Positions 15,956-24,776 of a stretch of 64,000 nt of DNA are shown here, piece by piece (position 1 is the first letter of the stretch; every line of letters starts with the position of its first letter). The notes beneath the pieces were generated by a model. That model made no database searches and was not told where the DNA came from. It was given only the letters and a program-made list of their open reading frames with translations. This DNA is from Streptomyces sp. NRRL F-6131. Its GTDB lineage: Bacteria; Actinomycetota; Actinomycetes; Streptomycetales; Streptomycetaceae. Position numbers and translations under genes: made by a program. The DNA lies in contig JOHN01000032.1 in NCBI GenBank assembly GCA_000719695.1, positions 45,043-109,042 on the forward strand, given 5' to 3'.

Positions 15956-16020
15956 CCGGATCCGGTGGGTGCGGCCCCTCGCCGTCGGGTGCCGGTCCGG
16001 ACCGCCGGGCCGGCACTCCG

Positions 16021-16060
16021 GCGTCCGAAGGCGTCCGGAGGCGTCCGGAGGCGTCCGAAG
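16021..16060. repeat. 10-bp tandem repeat, four units
   Basis: GCGTCCGAAG, GCGTCCGGAG, GCGTCCGGAG and GCGTCCGAAG follow each other with exact 10-bp period, then decay into GAGCCTGGAAGGACCCGAAG. It lies just after the DUF397 gene and codes for nothing supported. Confidence 0.8.
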
Positions 16061-16135
16061 GAGCCTGGAAGGACCCGAAGGTCTCCGCCGGTCATCATTC
16101 CGATCACATTTGAGCGTGCCCCGTCATAATTTCTG

Positions 16136-16164
16136 TTGACTGCTGGACAAACGCAGCTCAGAGT
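16136..16164 (+). promoter_or_regulatory. Putative promoter inside a long intergenic region
   Basis: TTGACT (16136-16141) and CAGAGT (16159-16164) are 17 bp apart in a locally AT-rich stretch. No gene start with a good ribosome site follows for more than 500 bp, so this promoter, if active, would transcribe an untranslated region that includes the hairpins at 16550-16660. Confidence 0.4.
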
Positions 16165-16549
16165 ATGAGCACAGGCAGACGCCGTGCCCACCGCCCCCAC
16201 GCGGCCAGACACGGCGCCTGCTGTGCAACCCGGCAGCGCTGCCGAGTCTCCTCCCAGTCATCCCTCTGCGCACCGGGGGTGCGTCGGCCGGTCCCGGCCC
16301 ACGAGGGGCCGGCAGTCGCCGGGAGGATGGCACCGCAACCGAGAGCGACTCGGAGACGACGCCGTGCTCGGGACCCGCACGCCCCCACGCGGCGGCGTCC
16401 CGAGCAGGTCCGCGGGAGCGACGGGCCGGGGCCCCGCAGACCTTGCTTGTGATGCGTGGAACTGTTGGCTTGTGTGCTGTGCGGTGTGCGTCGGCGAAGC
16501 TGGGTGCTCGGCACAACGGTGTGCACAGTGAGGGAAACGCGTGTAGGGC

Positions 16550-16660
16550 CGCGTTGCGACAGGCCGTCCCCCCGAAGGGTGAAACCCAGAACGGCTGTCG
16601 TGCTGAACCGAACGTAGCCCGGACGGTTGCTCAGAGTCAACATTGGTCTCTGAGCGTGGA
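16550..16660. ncRNA. Compact cluster of hairpins, candidate structured RNA or leader
   Basis: Three hairpins stack in 110 bp. CGACAG-G-CCGT (16557-16567) pairs with ACGGCTGTCG (16591-16600) with one bulged G, and its loop can form CCC/GGG pairs. AACCG/CGGTT with an outer CTG/CAG follows near 16603-16634. GCTCAGAG (16629-16636) pairs perfectly with CTCTGAGC (16648-16655); this stem overlaps the second, so the two may be alternatives. No open frame here has coding character. The element ends about 65 bp before the start of the next gene. The transcribed strand is unknown. Confidence 0.4.
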
Positions 16661-16721
16661 TCTCCGTCCGGCGCCCCACCCACCCCGCGAGCGCGGTGTG
16701 CCGGGCACGTACGATGTTCCC

Positions 16722-17216
16722 ATGTCTTTTCTCCGCCGTCGCTCCGGTCAGCCCACCGGCCCGGACTTCGACGTGCTCGCCATGGACCCGGGCGACTGGC
16801 CCGGCGACTTCGGCGCAGCCATGATGACCGGCCCGGACGGCTCCTGCCAGGGGATTTTCCTGCGCTACGACCTGTTCGGCGGCAGAGGCCCGGCGATGTT
16901 CATCGGCAACCTCCCCGAGGGTTCGCCGGCCCGCGAGACCGGCGACAGCGTGCCCTTCGAGGTCCGTCAGCTGCTGGCGGCGCTGGAGAACGAGGAACCG
17001 GTCGAGTTCGTCTCGGCGGAGGACTTCCCGGTCATGCTCGGGGACGACCTGCTGATCGTGAAGAAGGTCAAGGTCAGCGAGGGCCGGGTCTTCTGTGCCC
17101 AGTTCGGCCGGAGTGACGGCGTGCAGGTCACCATCGCCTCCTGGGACCGGCCGATTTCGGACGATCTCTACCAGCTGCTGAAGCCGCTTCCCGCGGACAT
17201 GTTCCAACAGGGCTGA
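16722..17216 (+). CDS. Uncharacterised 164-residue acidic protein
   Basis: A 164-residue soluble protein that I do not recognise. It is acidic, has alternating strand-like segments (FDVLAMDPGDW, SCQGIFLRYDLFG, VEFVSAEDFPVMLGDDLLIVKKV, GVQVTIASWD) and no signal peptide or membrane helix. ATG 16722 was chosen because TACGAT (16710-16715) lies six bases before it, fitting a leaderless promoter; upstream codons in this frame belong to the hairpin region and look non-coding. The neighbours give no functional clue. Confidence 0.7.
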   Translation: MSFLRRRSGQPTGPDFDVLAMDPGDWPGDFGAAMMTGPDGSCQGIFLRYDLFGGRGPAMFIGNLPEGSPARETGDSVPFEVRQLLAALENEEPVEFVSAEDFPVMLGDDLLIVKKVKVSEGRVFCAQFGRSDGVQVTIASWDRPISDDLYQLLKPLPADMFQQG

Positions 17217-17315
17217 CGAGGCCGGATCCATGCCCCGGAGGGCAGCGTTCCGGTTCCTCTTCCGCCGCTCGCTCCGGTGTCCCGCGCTCCGCCCGTTCCG
17301 GGCCTCGGGCACTGC

Positions 17316-17345
17316 TTGACGGTTTCGATCACGGCTTCGTAAAGT
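17316..17345 (+). promoter_or_regulatory. Strong vegetative-type promoter of the leader peptide / oxidoreductase transcript
   Basis: TTGACG (17316-17321) and TAAAGT (17340-17345) with an 18-bp spacer make one of the clearest promoters in the window. The predicted start lies at or just before the leader ATG at 17353, so the leader peptide is probably translated from a leaderless or very short 5' end. Confidence 0.7.
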
Positions 17346-17352
17346 CGCGAAC

Positions 17353-17436
17353 ATGCCGTGCCGTCTCCCGCTGCTGACCCGTCGCAGCTACCTCGACCTG
17401 CGGCGCACCGCCAGCGCGGCGTGTCGGGGCCACTGA
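17353..17436 (+). CDS. Putative cysteine/sulfur leader peptide, 27 residues
   Basis: ATG 17353 opens a 27-codon frame: a short Leu-rich start, then LLTRRSYLDLRRTASAACRG and a final His before TGA 17434-17436. The pattern LT(R/S)R-x-x-x-DL-x-R-x-x-(S/T)A-x-C-R is that of the small leader peptides found upstream of sulfur-assimilation genes in actinomycetes, where Cys codons near the end are thought to sense cysteine supply. Here the two Cys codons are at positions 3 and 24. A strong promoter ends 7 bp before the ATG, and a small hairpin follows the stop at once. The next gene is an SfnB/DszC-like oxidoreductase, a sulfur-related family, which supports the reading. Confidence 0.72.
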   Translation: MPCRLPLLTRRSYLDLRRTASAACRGH

Positions 17437-17752
17437 GGGGATTCGTCCCCGAGGGCGCGGTCGGCCGACCCGAGCGGTCGACGCCGATCCGGGGGCGGTC
17501 GTTCCGCCGAACCCGGGTACCGGGGGCGGGCATCGAGCCGAATCCCCGGGCTGCCCTCCGTCCCGCGCGCCCGTCCCGGCGTGCCGCCCGCACCTCCCCT
17601 CACCAGCCGACGGGGGGCCGGCGCCGACAGGGGGACGGCCGAACCGCCGTCGACACCGGCGGCGCGGCCGTCGCCGACCCCCGGCCCCGGCCCGAGCCCC
17701 GGCGGCGGACGAGGACCCAGAGCCCACGCTGCCGCCCGGAGGCCCCAGTCCC
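17437..17752 (+). promoter_or_regulatory. Long 5' leader with hairpins, candidate attenuator
   Basis: Directly after the leader stop, GGGGA-TTCG-TCCCC (17437-17450) forms a tight hairpin, followed by the palindrome GGTCGGCCGACC (17459-17470) and further GC-rich inverted segments up to the oxidoreductase ATG. The 316-bp untranslated stretch between leader peptide and enzyme is what attenuation by ribosome stalling would need. The exact alternative pairing cannot be settled by eye. Confidence 0.45.
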
Positions 17753-18979
17753 ATGAGCACCGTCGCTGTCGACCAGTCGCCCGCCACCCCGTCCCCCGTC
17801 GAGGCCGCCCTCGCCGGGCTGCCCCGGGTCGTCGACCTGCTGGCCGCCCGGGCCGAGGAGCACGACCGCGACGCGACCTTCCCGTACCAGGGCATCGAGG
17901 CGGTGCACGAGGCCGGACTGCTCACCCTCACCGTCGACCGCCGCTACGGCGGCCCCGGCGGAACGCTCGCCGACACCGTCCGGGTGCTGGCCCAACTCGG
18001 GCGCGGGGACGCCTCGGTGGCCGTGGTCACCGCCTTCACCCTGCTCCAGCACGCCGAACAGGCCCGGACGGGGGCCTGGCCGACGGCCGGCTACCGGCGG
18101 CTGCTCACCGAGTCCCGGCGCGGTCCGGCCCTGGTCAACACCCTGCGCGCGGAGCCCGGGGCCCGCAGCGGCGAACCGCCGGCCACGGTGGCGCGCTGGG
18201 ACGGCGGGGCCTGGTGGCTGACCGGCCGCAAGACGTACTGCACCGGCGCCGAGGCGCTCGCCTGGCTGGCGGTGACCGCCCGGACCGACGAACCGCTGCC
18301 GCGGACCGGCACCTTCCTGGTGCGCGGCGAGAGCGAGGGCCTGGAGGTCGACCCGACCTGGGACCAGCTCGGTCTGCGGGCCAGCGCCAGCCACGACGTG
18401 GTCCTCGACGAGGTCCGGGTGCCGGCCGAGCTCGCCCTCGGTCTGAACCCGCCCAGGGGCGCGGCCGGAAAGGGGGCGGCCGGTTCCGCCGGCGTCGCCG
18501 CCGATGCCGTCCGGGCGGCCGAACTGGCCGGAGCCTGGCACGATCTGGCGCTCTCGGCGGTGGCCGTCGGGGTGGCCCGCTCGGCCCAGGACTGGCTGGT
18601 GGGCTTCCTGCACCAGCGAACTCCGGCCAATCTCACCGAGCCGCTCGGCAGCCTGCCCCGCTACCGCTGCGCGCTGGGCGAGATCGAGGCGCAGCTGATC
18701 GGCGCGGAGGAGCTGGTCGAGGGGCTGGCCGCGCGGGTGGACCGGGGCGATCCGGCGGCGGTGGCCCGGACGGGGCCCGCCCATCTGCTGGCCACCCGGG
18801 CGGCGACGGCCGCCGTCCAGCAGGCCGTCTCGCTCACCGGCAACCCCGGGCTGAGCCGGCGTCACCCGCTGGAACGCTACCTGCGGGACGTGCTGAGCAG
18901 CCGGGTCCACCTGGCCCCGGACGAGACCGTCCTGGAGGCCGCCGGCCGGGCGGCCCTGGAGCGCGGCGCACGGCACTGA
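17753..18979 (+). CDS. Acyl-CoA dehydrogenase-fold oxidoreductase, SfnB/DszC-like (sulfur acquisition)
   Basis: A 408-residue flavoprotein with the acyl-CoA dehydrogenase fold. The N-terminal helical domain (IEAVHEAGLLTLTV, then YGGPGGTLADT), the central beta domain (WWLTGRKTYCTGAEA, WDQLGLRASASHDV) and the C-terminal helical bundle are all present. The GLRASASHDV segment resembles the Gly-x-Arg-Gly-Ser-x-Ser motif of the family. The usual catalytic Glu of true acyl-CoA dehydrogenases is not obvious, as in DszC and SfnB, which are reduced-flavin monooxygenases of organosulfur compounds. The sulfur-type leader peptide upstream favours that role. No flavin reductase gene is adjacent. Confidence 0.8.
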   Translation: MSTVAVDQSPATPSPVEAALAGLPRVVDLLAARAEEHDRDATFPYQGIEAVHEAGLLTLTVDRRYGGPGGTLADTVRVLAQLGRGDASVAVVTAFTLLQHAEQARTGAWPTAGYRRLLTESRRGPALVNTLRAEPGARSGEPPATVARWDGGAWWLTGRKTYCTGAEALAWLAVTARTDEPLPRTGTFLVRGESEGLEVDPTWDQLGLRASASHDVVLDEVRVPAELALGLNPPRGAAGKGAAGSAGVAADAVRAAELAGAWHDLALSAVAVGVARSAQDWLVGFLHQRTPANLTEPLGSLPRYRCALGEIEAQLIGAEELVEGLAARVDRGDPAAVARTGPAHLLATRAATAAVQQAVSLTGNPGLSRRHPLERYLRDVLSSRVHLAPDETVLEAAGRAALERGARH

Positions 18980-19178
18980 GCGCGCCGCCGGCCGGCCGCG
19001 GCGGGGAGGGTCGCCGGCGGACCGCGGCCGTCCGGATCCGCGGCGGCCGGCCGGCCGGCGCCGGACGGGGCGCCACCGGCCGGCCGGAGGGGCCGTCAGG
19101 GCCCCACCCGCGCCGAGCCGGCCGGAGCGGGCAGGTCGCACGGACCGGACGAGCCGGACGAGCCCGACAGGGCGGCGC

Positions 19179-20408
19179 TCACCTCGTCCCGACGGCGGCC
19201 CGGACCGCGCGGCGGGCCAGCGCGGCGTCGTCGTACAGCCGGCGGATCATGATCCGCTGCTCCTCGCCGGCGCCCGGCACGTCGTACAGCCGGATCTCCC
19301 GCATCAGCACCAGCACCAGGTTCACCAGGAACGCGTCCCGGGCCAGCGTGCCGCCGCTCTGCGCGAGTTGGCTGATCTGACGGCGCGCCGCGGTGTCCCC
19401 GGAGAGCACGCTCCAGAGCACCGCCAGGTCGTAGCCGGGCAGGTACCAGCCGGCCTGCTCCCAGTCGACCAGCACCGGCCCGGACGGCGCCAGCAGCATG
19501 TTGCTGAGCAGGGCGTCGCCGTGGCAGAGCTGGAGCGGGCCGTGGCCCAGGCCGTGCAGCAGCCCGCGCAGGTCACCGGCGTCCCGGTCGGTGAGCTGAC
19601 CCACCGAGTGGTAGCGGGCGATCTCCAACGGGTAGTCCAGCCGGGGCTGGAAGACGTCGGTCGGCGGGCGCCAGAGGTTGAGCGTCCGGACGGCGGTGAG
19701 CAGCGCCCGCACCTCGCCCGGGGTCGGCGCGTTGACCGGGTGGCGCTCCCGGGCCGCCGGACGGCCGGGGACGCGCTCCATGACGAGCACGCAGCGGTCG
19801 TGGTCGGCCGCCACCAGCCGGGGCAGCCGCACCGGCGGACGGTGCCGCACGAACGCCCGGTAGACCGCGACCTCGTGGTGGAAGTCGGCCACCAGCTGTT
19901 CGAAGTGCTCGCTCCGCACGGCCTGCGGGGCGAGGCACTTGGCGACCACCGGCGCCCGGCCGATGGTGCCCGCCACCAGGATGTGGCGGCTCCCCTCGCG
20001 CAGCACCTGGCGCGGGGTGAAGGCGGGGCATATCCGCGAGACCCCGGCGAGCGCGGCCCGCACGGCCGGCGTCTGGAGGGCCGAGGGGTCGATGCGCTCC
20101 TGCGTCACGGGCTGGCCCGGCCGGGTCGGCGGGCGCAGCAGTCGGCCGTCGCCGGGGCGGACGGCGGGGATCCGGGCTCCGGGGAGGCGGGGGCCGGCCG
20201 GGGCGGTCTCCGGCGGGCGGAGCCCCAGCGCCGTCCGGGCGGCCTGGCCCCGGGCGTCCGCGGACCGGACGTCGGCGGCGCCGCGCGGGGCGACGGGCCG
20301 GGACGCCGGCGGGACCTGCTTCGGGCCGGGACGGCCGACGGCTGCGGTGGGGGGGCGCAGCGCGGTGCGGGTCGTGGTCGGCGTCGGGGAGGTCGCTGAG
20401 GAGTACAT
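19179..20408 (-). CDS. Aminoglycoside phosphotransferase-fold kinase of unknown substrate
   Basis: A 409-residue protein. About 115 N-terminal residues are Pro/Thr/Arg-rich and probably disordered. A kinase-like domain follows with a Lys in VVAKCL, the catalytic loop [13 protein letters not shown] and the metal-binding [18 protein letters not shown]. These are the APH/choline-kinase motifs, but nothing shows antibiotic modification; many such proteins phosphorylate sugars, amines or other small molecules. ATG 20408 begins the frame; a later start is possible because the N-terminal tail is low-complexity and the ribosome site is distant. It converges on the oxidoreductase gene across about 200 bp of very GC-rich, partly self-complementary DNA. 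Confidence 0.75.
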   Translation of the reverse strand: MYSSATSPTPTTTRTALRPPTAAVGRPGPKQVPPASRPVAPRGAADVRSADARGQAARTALGLRPPETAPAGPRLPGARIPAVRPGDGRLLRPPTRPGQPVTQERIDPSALQTPAVRAALAGVSRICPAFTPRQVLREGSRHILVAGTIGRAPVVAKCLAPQAVRSEHFEQLVADFHHEVAVYRAFVRHRPPVRLPRLVAADHDRCVLVMERVPGRPAARERHPVNAPTPGEVRALLTAVRTLNLWRPPTDVFQPRLDYPLEIARYHSVGQLTDRDAGDLRGLLHGLGHGPLQLCHGDALLSNMLLAPSGPVLVDWEQAGWYLPGYDLAVLWSVLSGDTAARRQISQLAQSGGTLARDAFLVNLVLVLMREIRLYDVPGAGEEQRIMIRRLYDDAALARRAVRAAVGTR

Positions 20409-20888
20409 GGGGTGAGGGTGGTCCCTTCCTGTCCGTCTGCGGGTGCGCCCCGCGGGGGGTCGCGGGGAGGGCCGGTGCCGCGTGCTTCCTGGCGTGACGG
20501 CGGCCCTTGCTCGGTCGGGCGGGTGGTGCGCGGGCGCCGGGCACGGACGCCGGGGTCGCAACCCCGTGCTGCGGCGGTGGACCGGCCGTCCGCACCCTGG
20601 GGAATGCGGTCGGCCGGTACTGCCGTGGCCGTGCCCGGCGCCCCCGCGCCACCCGGCCGCGCCACCCCCTCGGGTGAGGACCGGGGACGCCCCGCGACCC
20701 GCGCGGGGGAACCCCGTGACCGGCCTGGGACGCCGCCCGACCCGGGGGTCGAGGTGGCGCACCTCTACATCACACCCGGATGCCGGTGGTTGGTAATGTG
20801 GCGGACCCTGGCGAAGCCTGGCGAATGCTCGCCTGGCACATGACGGAGCCTCTAGCCTCGAACCAGCCGAGGAACCTGGGGGCTTCAC
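20409..20888. other. Divergent intergenic region between kinase and NsdA-like genes
   Basis: 480 bp upstream of both genes. The part next to the regulator contains a doubled CCTGGCGAA (around 20811-20833) and a TAGCCT box near 20852. The remainder is GC-rich without a supported gene, RNA or palindrome. Promoters for both directions must lie here. Confidence 0.4.
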
Positions 20889-22373
20889 GTGAGCAGGGGA
20901 CCCAACACCCGACTCGCCGATCTGTTCGTCCTGACCGGATGGTCCAAGGGCGAGCTCGCGCGGCTGGTCAACAGGCGCGGTGCCGCGATGGGACAGCAGC
21001 AGTTGTCCACCGACACCTCGCGGGTGCGGCGGTGGATCGAGCAGGGGGAGATCCCGCGCGATCCGGTGCCGAGGGTACTGGCAGCCGTGTTCACGGAGCG
21101 GCTCGGCCGTGTCGTCACCACTGAGGACCTCGGTCTGGAACGACACCGGCCCACCAGGACCGGAGCGGCGCAGTCCGCCACCTCGTCACGTTGGGAGCCG
21201 GATCGAACGGCCGCGGTCCTCACCGAGTTCACGGGAATGGACCTCATGCTGAACCGACGTGGATTGGTGGGCGCGGGTGCCGCGCTCACGGCCGGGGCGG
21301 TCATCGCCGACTCGTTGAAGGGCTGGCTGGGCGGGGACGCGGTCGCGTACGCGGCCTCGGCGCCCGGCCCGCGGCCGGTGCTCACCCAGGGCGGCGCCGG
21401 CCCGGTGGTGGACCTGTACGACGCGGGCCCGGTGGGGCTCGAGGAGGTGGAGGCGCTGGAGCGCTCGGTGCTGGTGTTCCGGGCCTGGGACGCGGCGCGC
21501 GGCGGCGGCCTGCAGCGCAAGGCGGTGGTCGGGCAGCTCAACGAGGTGGGCGGGCTGCTGACGCACCGGCACGGCCGGGCCGTGGAGCAGCGGTTGTGGC
21601 TGGTCGCGGCCAACCTCGCGGTGCTGGCGGGCTGGATGTCGCACGACGTGGGGCTGGAGCCGACCGCGCAGAAGTACTTCATGCTGGCGGCCGAGTCGGC
21701 CAAGGAGGCCGGCGACCTGCCGCGCGCGGGGGAGGCGATCTCCCGGGCGGCGCGCCAGATGGTGCACCTCGGGCGGGCCGACGACGCGATCGACCTGATG
21801 GCGGCGGCGAAGGCGAGCGGCGGCCGGATGCTGCCGAGAACGCGGGCCATGCTGAACACCGTCGAGGCCTGGGCGCACGCCTCGATCGGGCAGTCGCAGG
21901 CGACCTGGCGGCTGCTGGGCGAGGCGGAGGAGCTCTTCGCCGAGGACCCGGACGGCCCGCCGCCGTCCTGGATGCAGGTCTTCGACGAGGCGGAGCTGCG
22001 CGGGATGCAGGCGCTGGTGCTGCGGACGCTCGCCGAGCACGACCTGGCGGCGGCCGAGCAGGCCCGGCGGCACGCCGAGCGGGTCATCCGGCTGAGGGAG
22101 GGGACGGGGCAGCTGCGGTCGGCGCTGTTCGACCGGATCACGCTGGCCTCGGTGCACTGGATCACCGGCGAGCCGGACGCGGCGGACACCCAGGTGAAGC
22201 TGGCGATGAACCTGATCGGCCAGAACTCCTCGCTCCGGACGTGGGACCGGCTGCGGGAGATGTACCGGCTGACCGCGCGCTACCGGGGGGTGCCGGTGGT
22301 GGACGAGCTGCGGGACGAGTTGGGGCGGGAGCTGCGGGCGGTGGGCGCGAAGAACCGGCCCGCGCGCGGCTGA
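20889..22373 (+). CDS. NsdA-like regulatory protein with TPR-type repeats
   Basis: A 494-residue soluble protein. The N-terminus ([20 protein letters not shown], then [15 protein letters not shown] [21 protein letters not shown]) matches the start of the streptomycete NsdA family, a negative regulator of sporulation and antibiotic production in S. coelicolor, and looks like a small DNA- or protein-binding helical domain. After a linker with a hydrophobic Ala/Gly stretch (about 130-155), residues 190-480 are helical and fit tetratricopeptide-like repeats ([38 protein letters not shown]). GTG 20889 is the start. Whether this is NsdA itself or a paralogue cannot be told here. Confidence 0.7.
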   Translation: MSRGPNTRLADLFVLTGWSKGELARLVNRRGAAMGQQQLSTDTSRVRRWIEQGEIPRDPVPRVLAAVFTERLGRVVTTEDLGLERHRPTRTGAAQSATSSRWEPDRTAAVLTEFTGMDLMLNRRGLVGAGAALTAGAVIADSLKGWLGGDAVAYAASAPGPRPVLTQGGAGPVVDLYDAGPVGLEEVEALERSVLVFRAWDAARGGGLQRKAVVGQLNEVGGLLTHRHGRAVEQRLWLVAANLAVLAGWMSHDVGLEPTAQKYFMLAAESAKEAGDLPRAGEAISRAARQMVHLGRADDAIDLMAAAKASGGRMLPRTRAMLNTVEAWAHASIGQSQATWRLLGEAEELFAEDPDGPPPSWMQVFDEAELRGMQALVLRTLAEHDLAAAEQARRHAERVIRLREGTGQLRSALFDRITLASVHWITGEPDAADTQVKLAMNLIGQNSSLRTWDRLREMYRLTARYRGVPVVDELRDELGRELRAVGAKNRPARG

Positions 22374-22519
22374 CCCCGGCCCGCCGGGGGCTAGGGGCAC
22401 GGCGGGACGGCAGGGGCACGGCGGGGCAGGGTGTGTCGGGGCGAGGGTGTCGGGGTGGCAGGTGTGTCGGCGCGGCGGGTGTGCCGGCGCGGGCCCGCGG
22501 GACGCGGCGGACCGCTGGG

Positions 22520-22966
22520 TCAGGAGGGGTTCGCCGGGCGCAGCAGCATGCGCAGCGCGGTGACGGTGCCGTCGGTGCCCAGGACGGGTTCGCCGGCGCA
22601 CTCGACCATGCCGTGCCCGCCGTCGGGCCGGCGCACCTGGAGCGTGCCGAAGGCGTACCGGCCGTGCACCAGCGCGTCGGTCATCATCCGGCGCAGCTGC
22701 GGCCGGTCCGCCTCGCTCAGCCGGTCGGGCAGCCGGTCCAGGCTGAGCGGACCGTGCCCCGGGTCGCAGCCGAGCAGCCGGTAGGCCTCGGCGGACCAGC
22801 GGACGTCGTCGGTGAGCAGGTCCCACTCGGCGGAGCCGATCAGGGCGGCGCCGGTGGTGGTCCGGATCGTGCTGTCCACTCTGTCGCCCACCGGCCCCTC
22901 GCCGTCCGCCGCGTCCTCGGTCGGTGACGCGGCGGGTGGTGGGCCGGAGGCGGGCGACGTGAGCAT
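22520..22966 (-). CDS. Small PAS-domain protein
   Basis: A 148-residue protein. Residues 1-30 are a Pro/Ala/acidic tail. The rest is one PAS fold of the PAS_3 type: WDLLTDDVRWSAEAYRLLGCDPG, then a helical segment, then YAFGTLQVRRPDGGHGMVECAGEPVLGTDGTVTAL. No kinase, GGDEF or phosphatase domain is attached, so it may be a free sensor or a subunit of a larger complex. ATG 22966 is the first sensible start; the longer open frame continues into the divergent promoter region. Confidence 0.75.
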   Translation of the reverse strand: MLTSPASGPPPAASPTEDAADGEGPVGDRVDSTIRTTTGAALIGSAEWDLLTDDVRWSAEAYRLLGCDPGHGPLSLDRLPDRLSEADRPQLRRMMTDALVHGRYAFGTLQVRRPDGGHGMVECAGEPVLGTDGTVTALRMLLRPANPS

Positions 22967-23039
22967 GGTGAGTCCAGTGGTCCGTTCGTGAGAGCGGCCG
23001 GTGCGTGGTGGGATCGACTGTCGCACAGCGCTCTCACCC

Positions 23040-23069
23040 TTGTGGGCGATTTGGACAGATCGCCGACAA
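23040..23069. promoter_or_regulatory. Inverted repeat in the PAS / HEAT-protein divergent promoter region
   Basis: TTGTGGGCGAT (23040-23050) and ATCGCCGACAA (23059-23069) match in 10 of 11 pairs around an 8-bp spacer. A second hairpin, CGCACA (23093-23098) with TGTGCG (23116-23121) and inner GGG/CCC, lies 25 bp further. Either could be an operator for the two divergent genes. Confidence 0.4.
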
Positions 23070-23246
23070 AGTTCCCCCGGCATATGCCACTGCGCACAAA
23101 GGGTCGGTCGCCCTGTGTGCGGCGGGCTGCCCGAGGCGGTAACCTTCGGTGATTCCGGCGCCCGGGCGCCCACCGCAGTACCCACCAGAGACCCCGGCGA
23201 CGGAAATCCCGTTGCCACTACGACCGCCGCAACGGATGCTGACCTC

Positions 23247-24761
23247 ATGTTCGAGCCAGTGATAGCACCCAGTGCCAGCCTCCTCGGCCTCCTGCAGCGA
23301 GGTCGCGGTGACGGGCAGCTCCATGCGCTGGCCGCCGACCGCACCGAGGCCATCGCCGCGTTGGAGGAGTGCGTCACCAGGGACCCGCGGGCCGACTGGC
23401 AGGTCGAGAACCGGTCCCTCTACTACGCGCGCCTCTACATGGAACTGGAGGCGCCGCTCGACGGCATCGAGGACCACCTCCACTCGGCGGAGGACCTCCT
23501 CGACGAGGACGACGCCCGCACCGGCCTCGCGCTCTCCGTCCTGGGCCACCTCGCCGCGTACGGCCGGCGGGACGCGCTGCTCATGCTCCGCGAGTACGCC
23601 GCCACCGGCACCAACTGGGCCTGGGCCCTGGACGAGCTCGCGCTGCGCGACGACGACCGCGGCCTGCTGCTGCTCGGGACGGCCGTGCTGGACCGCTTCG
23701 CACCGGGCCCCGAGGGCGACGCCGAGCTGCGCGAGACCATCCGGAGCGCGTACGAGCCCAGGCCCTGGCGGCTCTGGGCGGCCTACCACCCCCGGGTCGC
23801 CGCCGCGAGCGAGCAGTCCCCCTTCGACGTGTGGCAGCGCCAGCTGAACCGCAGCGGCGCCACCCCGGGCTGGTCCACCGCCGACGTGCTGGCCTGGGCC
23901 GACCAGGGCGAGCTCGGCGGCCTCGGTGCCGCGGCCTTCGCCGGTGGCCCGGTGCGCCCCGAGGCGTCCCGCGACGCCGGGCCCGGACCGGGCCCCGACG
24001 CGGTGGACCGCCGCGCCGCCGCGGCCGCCCGCTGCCTGGCCGCCGTGGTCCGGCCCGAGGACCGCCCCGCCGTGCTGGAGGCGGCCCGCACCGGTCTGCC
24101 GGGCGCCCGCCGGGCGGCCCTGCGCCACCTCGTCGACCGGCAGGACCCCGCCGCGGCCGAGCTGATCGAGGCCGCCGCGGCCGACGTCGACGACCGCCTG
24201 GTCCGGTTCGCCCTGGAACTCCTCGGGCGGATGCGCGGCCCCGAGGCGCTGGCCCACGCCCGCCGCTGGGCCGACCCGGCCACCGGTGGCGCCGACAGCG
24301 CCCTCGGCGAGGCCGCCGTCCGGCTGCTGGCCGACGCGGGCGAGCCCGCCGACGGCCCGCTGGTGGTGGCCGGGCTGCGCCGCTGGGTGTCGCTCCACGG
24401 CGTGTCCGGCGCCGACGCCGAGCTCGGGACGCTGGTCGACGGCGCGGGGCGGCTGGCCGCCGCCGAGGCCGTCCCGGTCCTGCGCCACATCTACGGGGAG
24501 GCCGTCTCCTCGGAACTGCGCGGCCGCGCCGCCCGGGCGCTCGCCGCGACCGACGTGCACTTCCCCGAGGGGCCGGCCGTCGAGTGCCTCTGGGACTGCG
24601 AGGAGTCCACCCGGGAGCTCGCCGCGAGGCACGTCGCCACCACCGGTGACGCCCGCGTGCTGGAGCGCCTGCGCCGCCTCGCCGCCGACCCGGCCGAGGA
24701 GGCCGAGGTCCACGCCGCGGTCCGGGGCCGCCTGACCGCCGTCCGCGAGCGACGCCGGTAG
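23247..24761 (+). CDS. HEAT-repeat-like protein of unknown function
   Basis: A 504-residue soluble helical protein. It begins MFEPVIAPSASLLGLLQRGRG and continues with paired amphipathic helices: TGLALSVLGHLAAYGRRDALL, ARRAALRHLVDRQDPAAAELI, DRLVRFALELLGRMRGPEAL and SELRGRAARALAATD. The spacing of Ala/Leu pairs and Arg/Asp turns fits HEAT or Armadillo-type repeats, which usually form protein-binding scaffolds. ATG 23247 was preferred to upstream in-frame starts because those lie in the inverted-repeat promoter region and the residues before it are not protein-like. The partner is unknown. Confidence 0.75.
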   Translation: MFEPVIAPSASLLGLLQRGRGDGQLHALAADRTEAIAALEECVTRDPRADWQVENRSLYYARLYMELEAPLDGIEDHLHSAEDLLDEDDARTGLALSVLGHLAAYGRRDALLMLREYAATGTNWAWALDELALRDDDRGLLLLGTAVLDRFAPGPEGDAELRETIRSAYEPRPWRLWAAYHPRVAAASEQSPFDVWQRQLNRSGATPGWSTADVLAWADQGELGGLGAAAFAGGPVRPEASRDAGPGPGPDAVDRRAAAAARCLAAVVRPEDRPAVLEAARTGLPGARRAALRHLVDRQDPAAAELIEAAAADVDDRLVRFALELLGRMRGPEALAHARRWADPATGGADSALGEAAVRLLADAGEPADGPLVVAGLRRWVSLHGVSGADAELGTLVDGAGRLAAAEAVPVLRHIYGEAVSSELRGRAARALAATDVHFPEGPAVECLWDCEESTRELAARHVATTGDARVLERLRRLAADPAEEAEVHAAVRGRLTAVRERRR

Positions 24762-24776
24762 CCGCCGCCGTTCGGG

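Noticed and set aside
16165..16531. Two overlapping small frames (starting at 16165 and 16184) after the promoter-like TTGACT
   Set aside because: Both are Arg/Pro-rich without motif, have no ribosome site and conflict with each other. The region is better read as untranslated.
19179..20408. Aminoglycoside resistance gene
   Set aside because: The APH fold is shared by many kinases. No specificity motif for aminoglycosides is visible, so no resistance claim is made.
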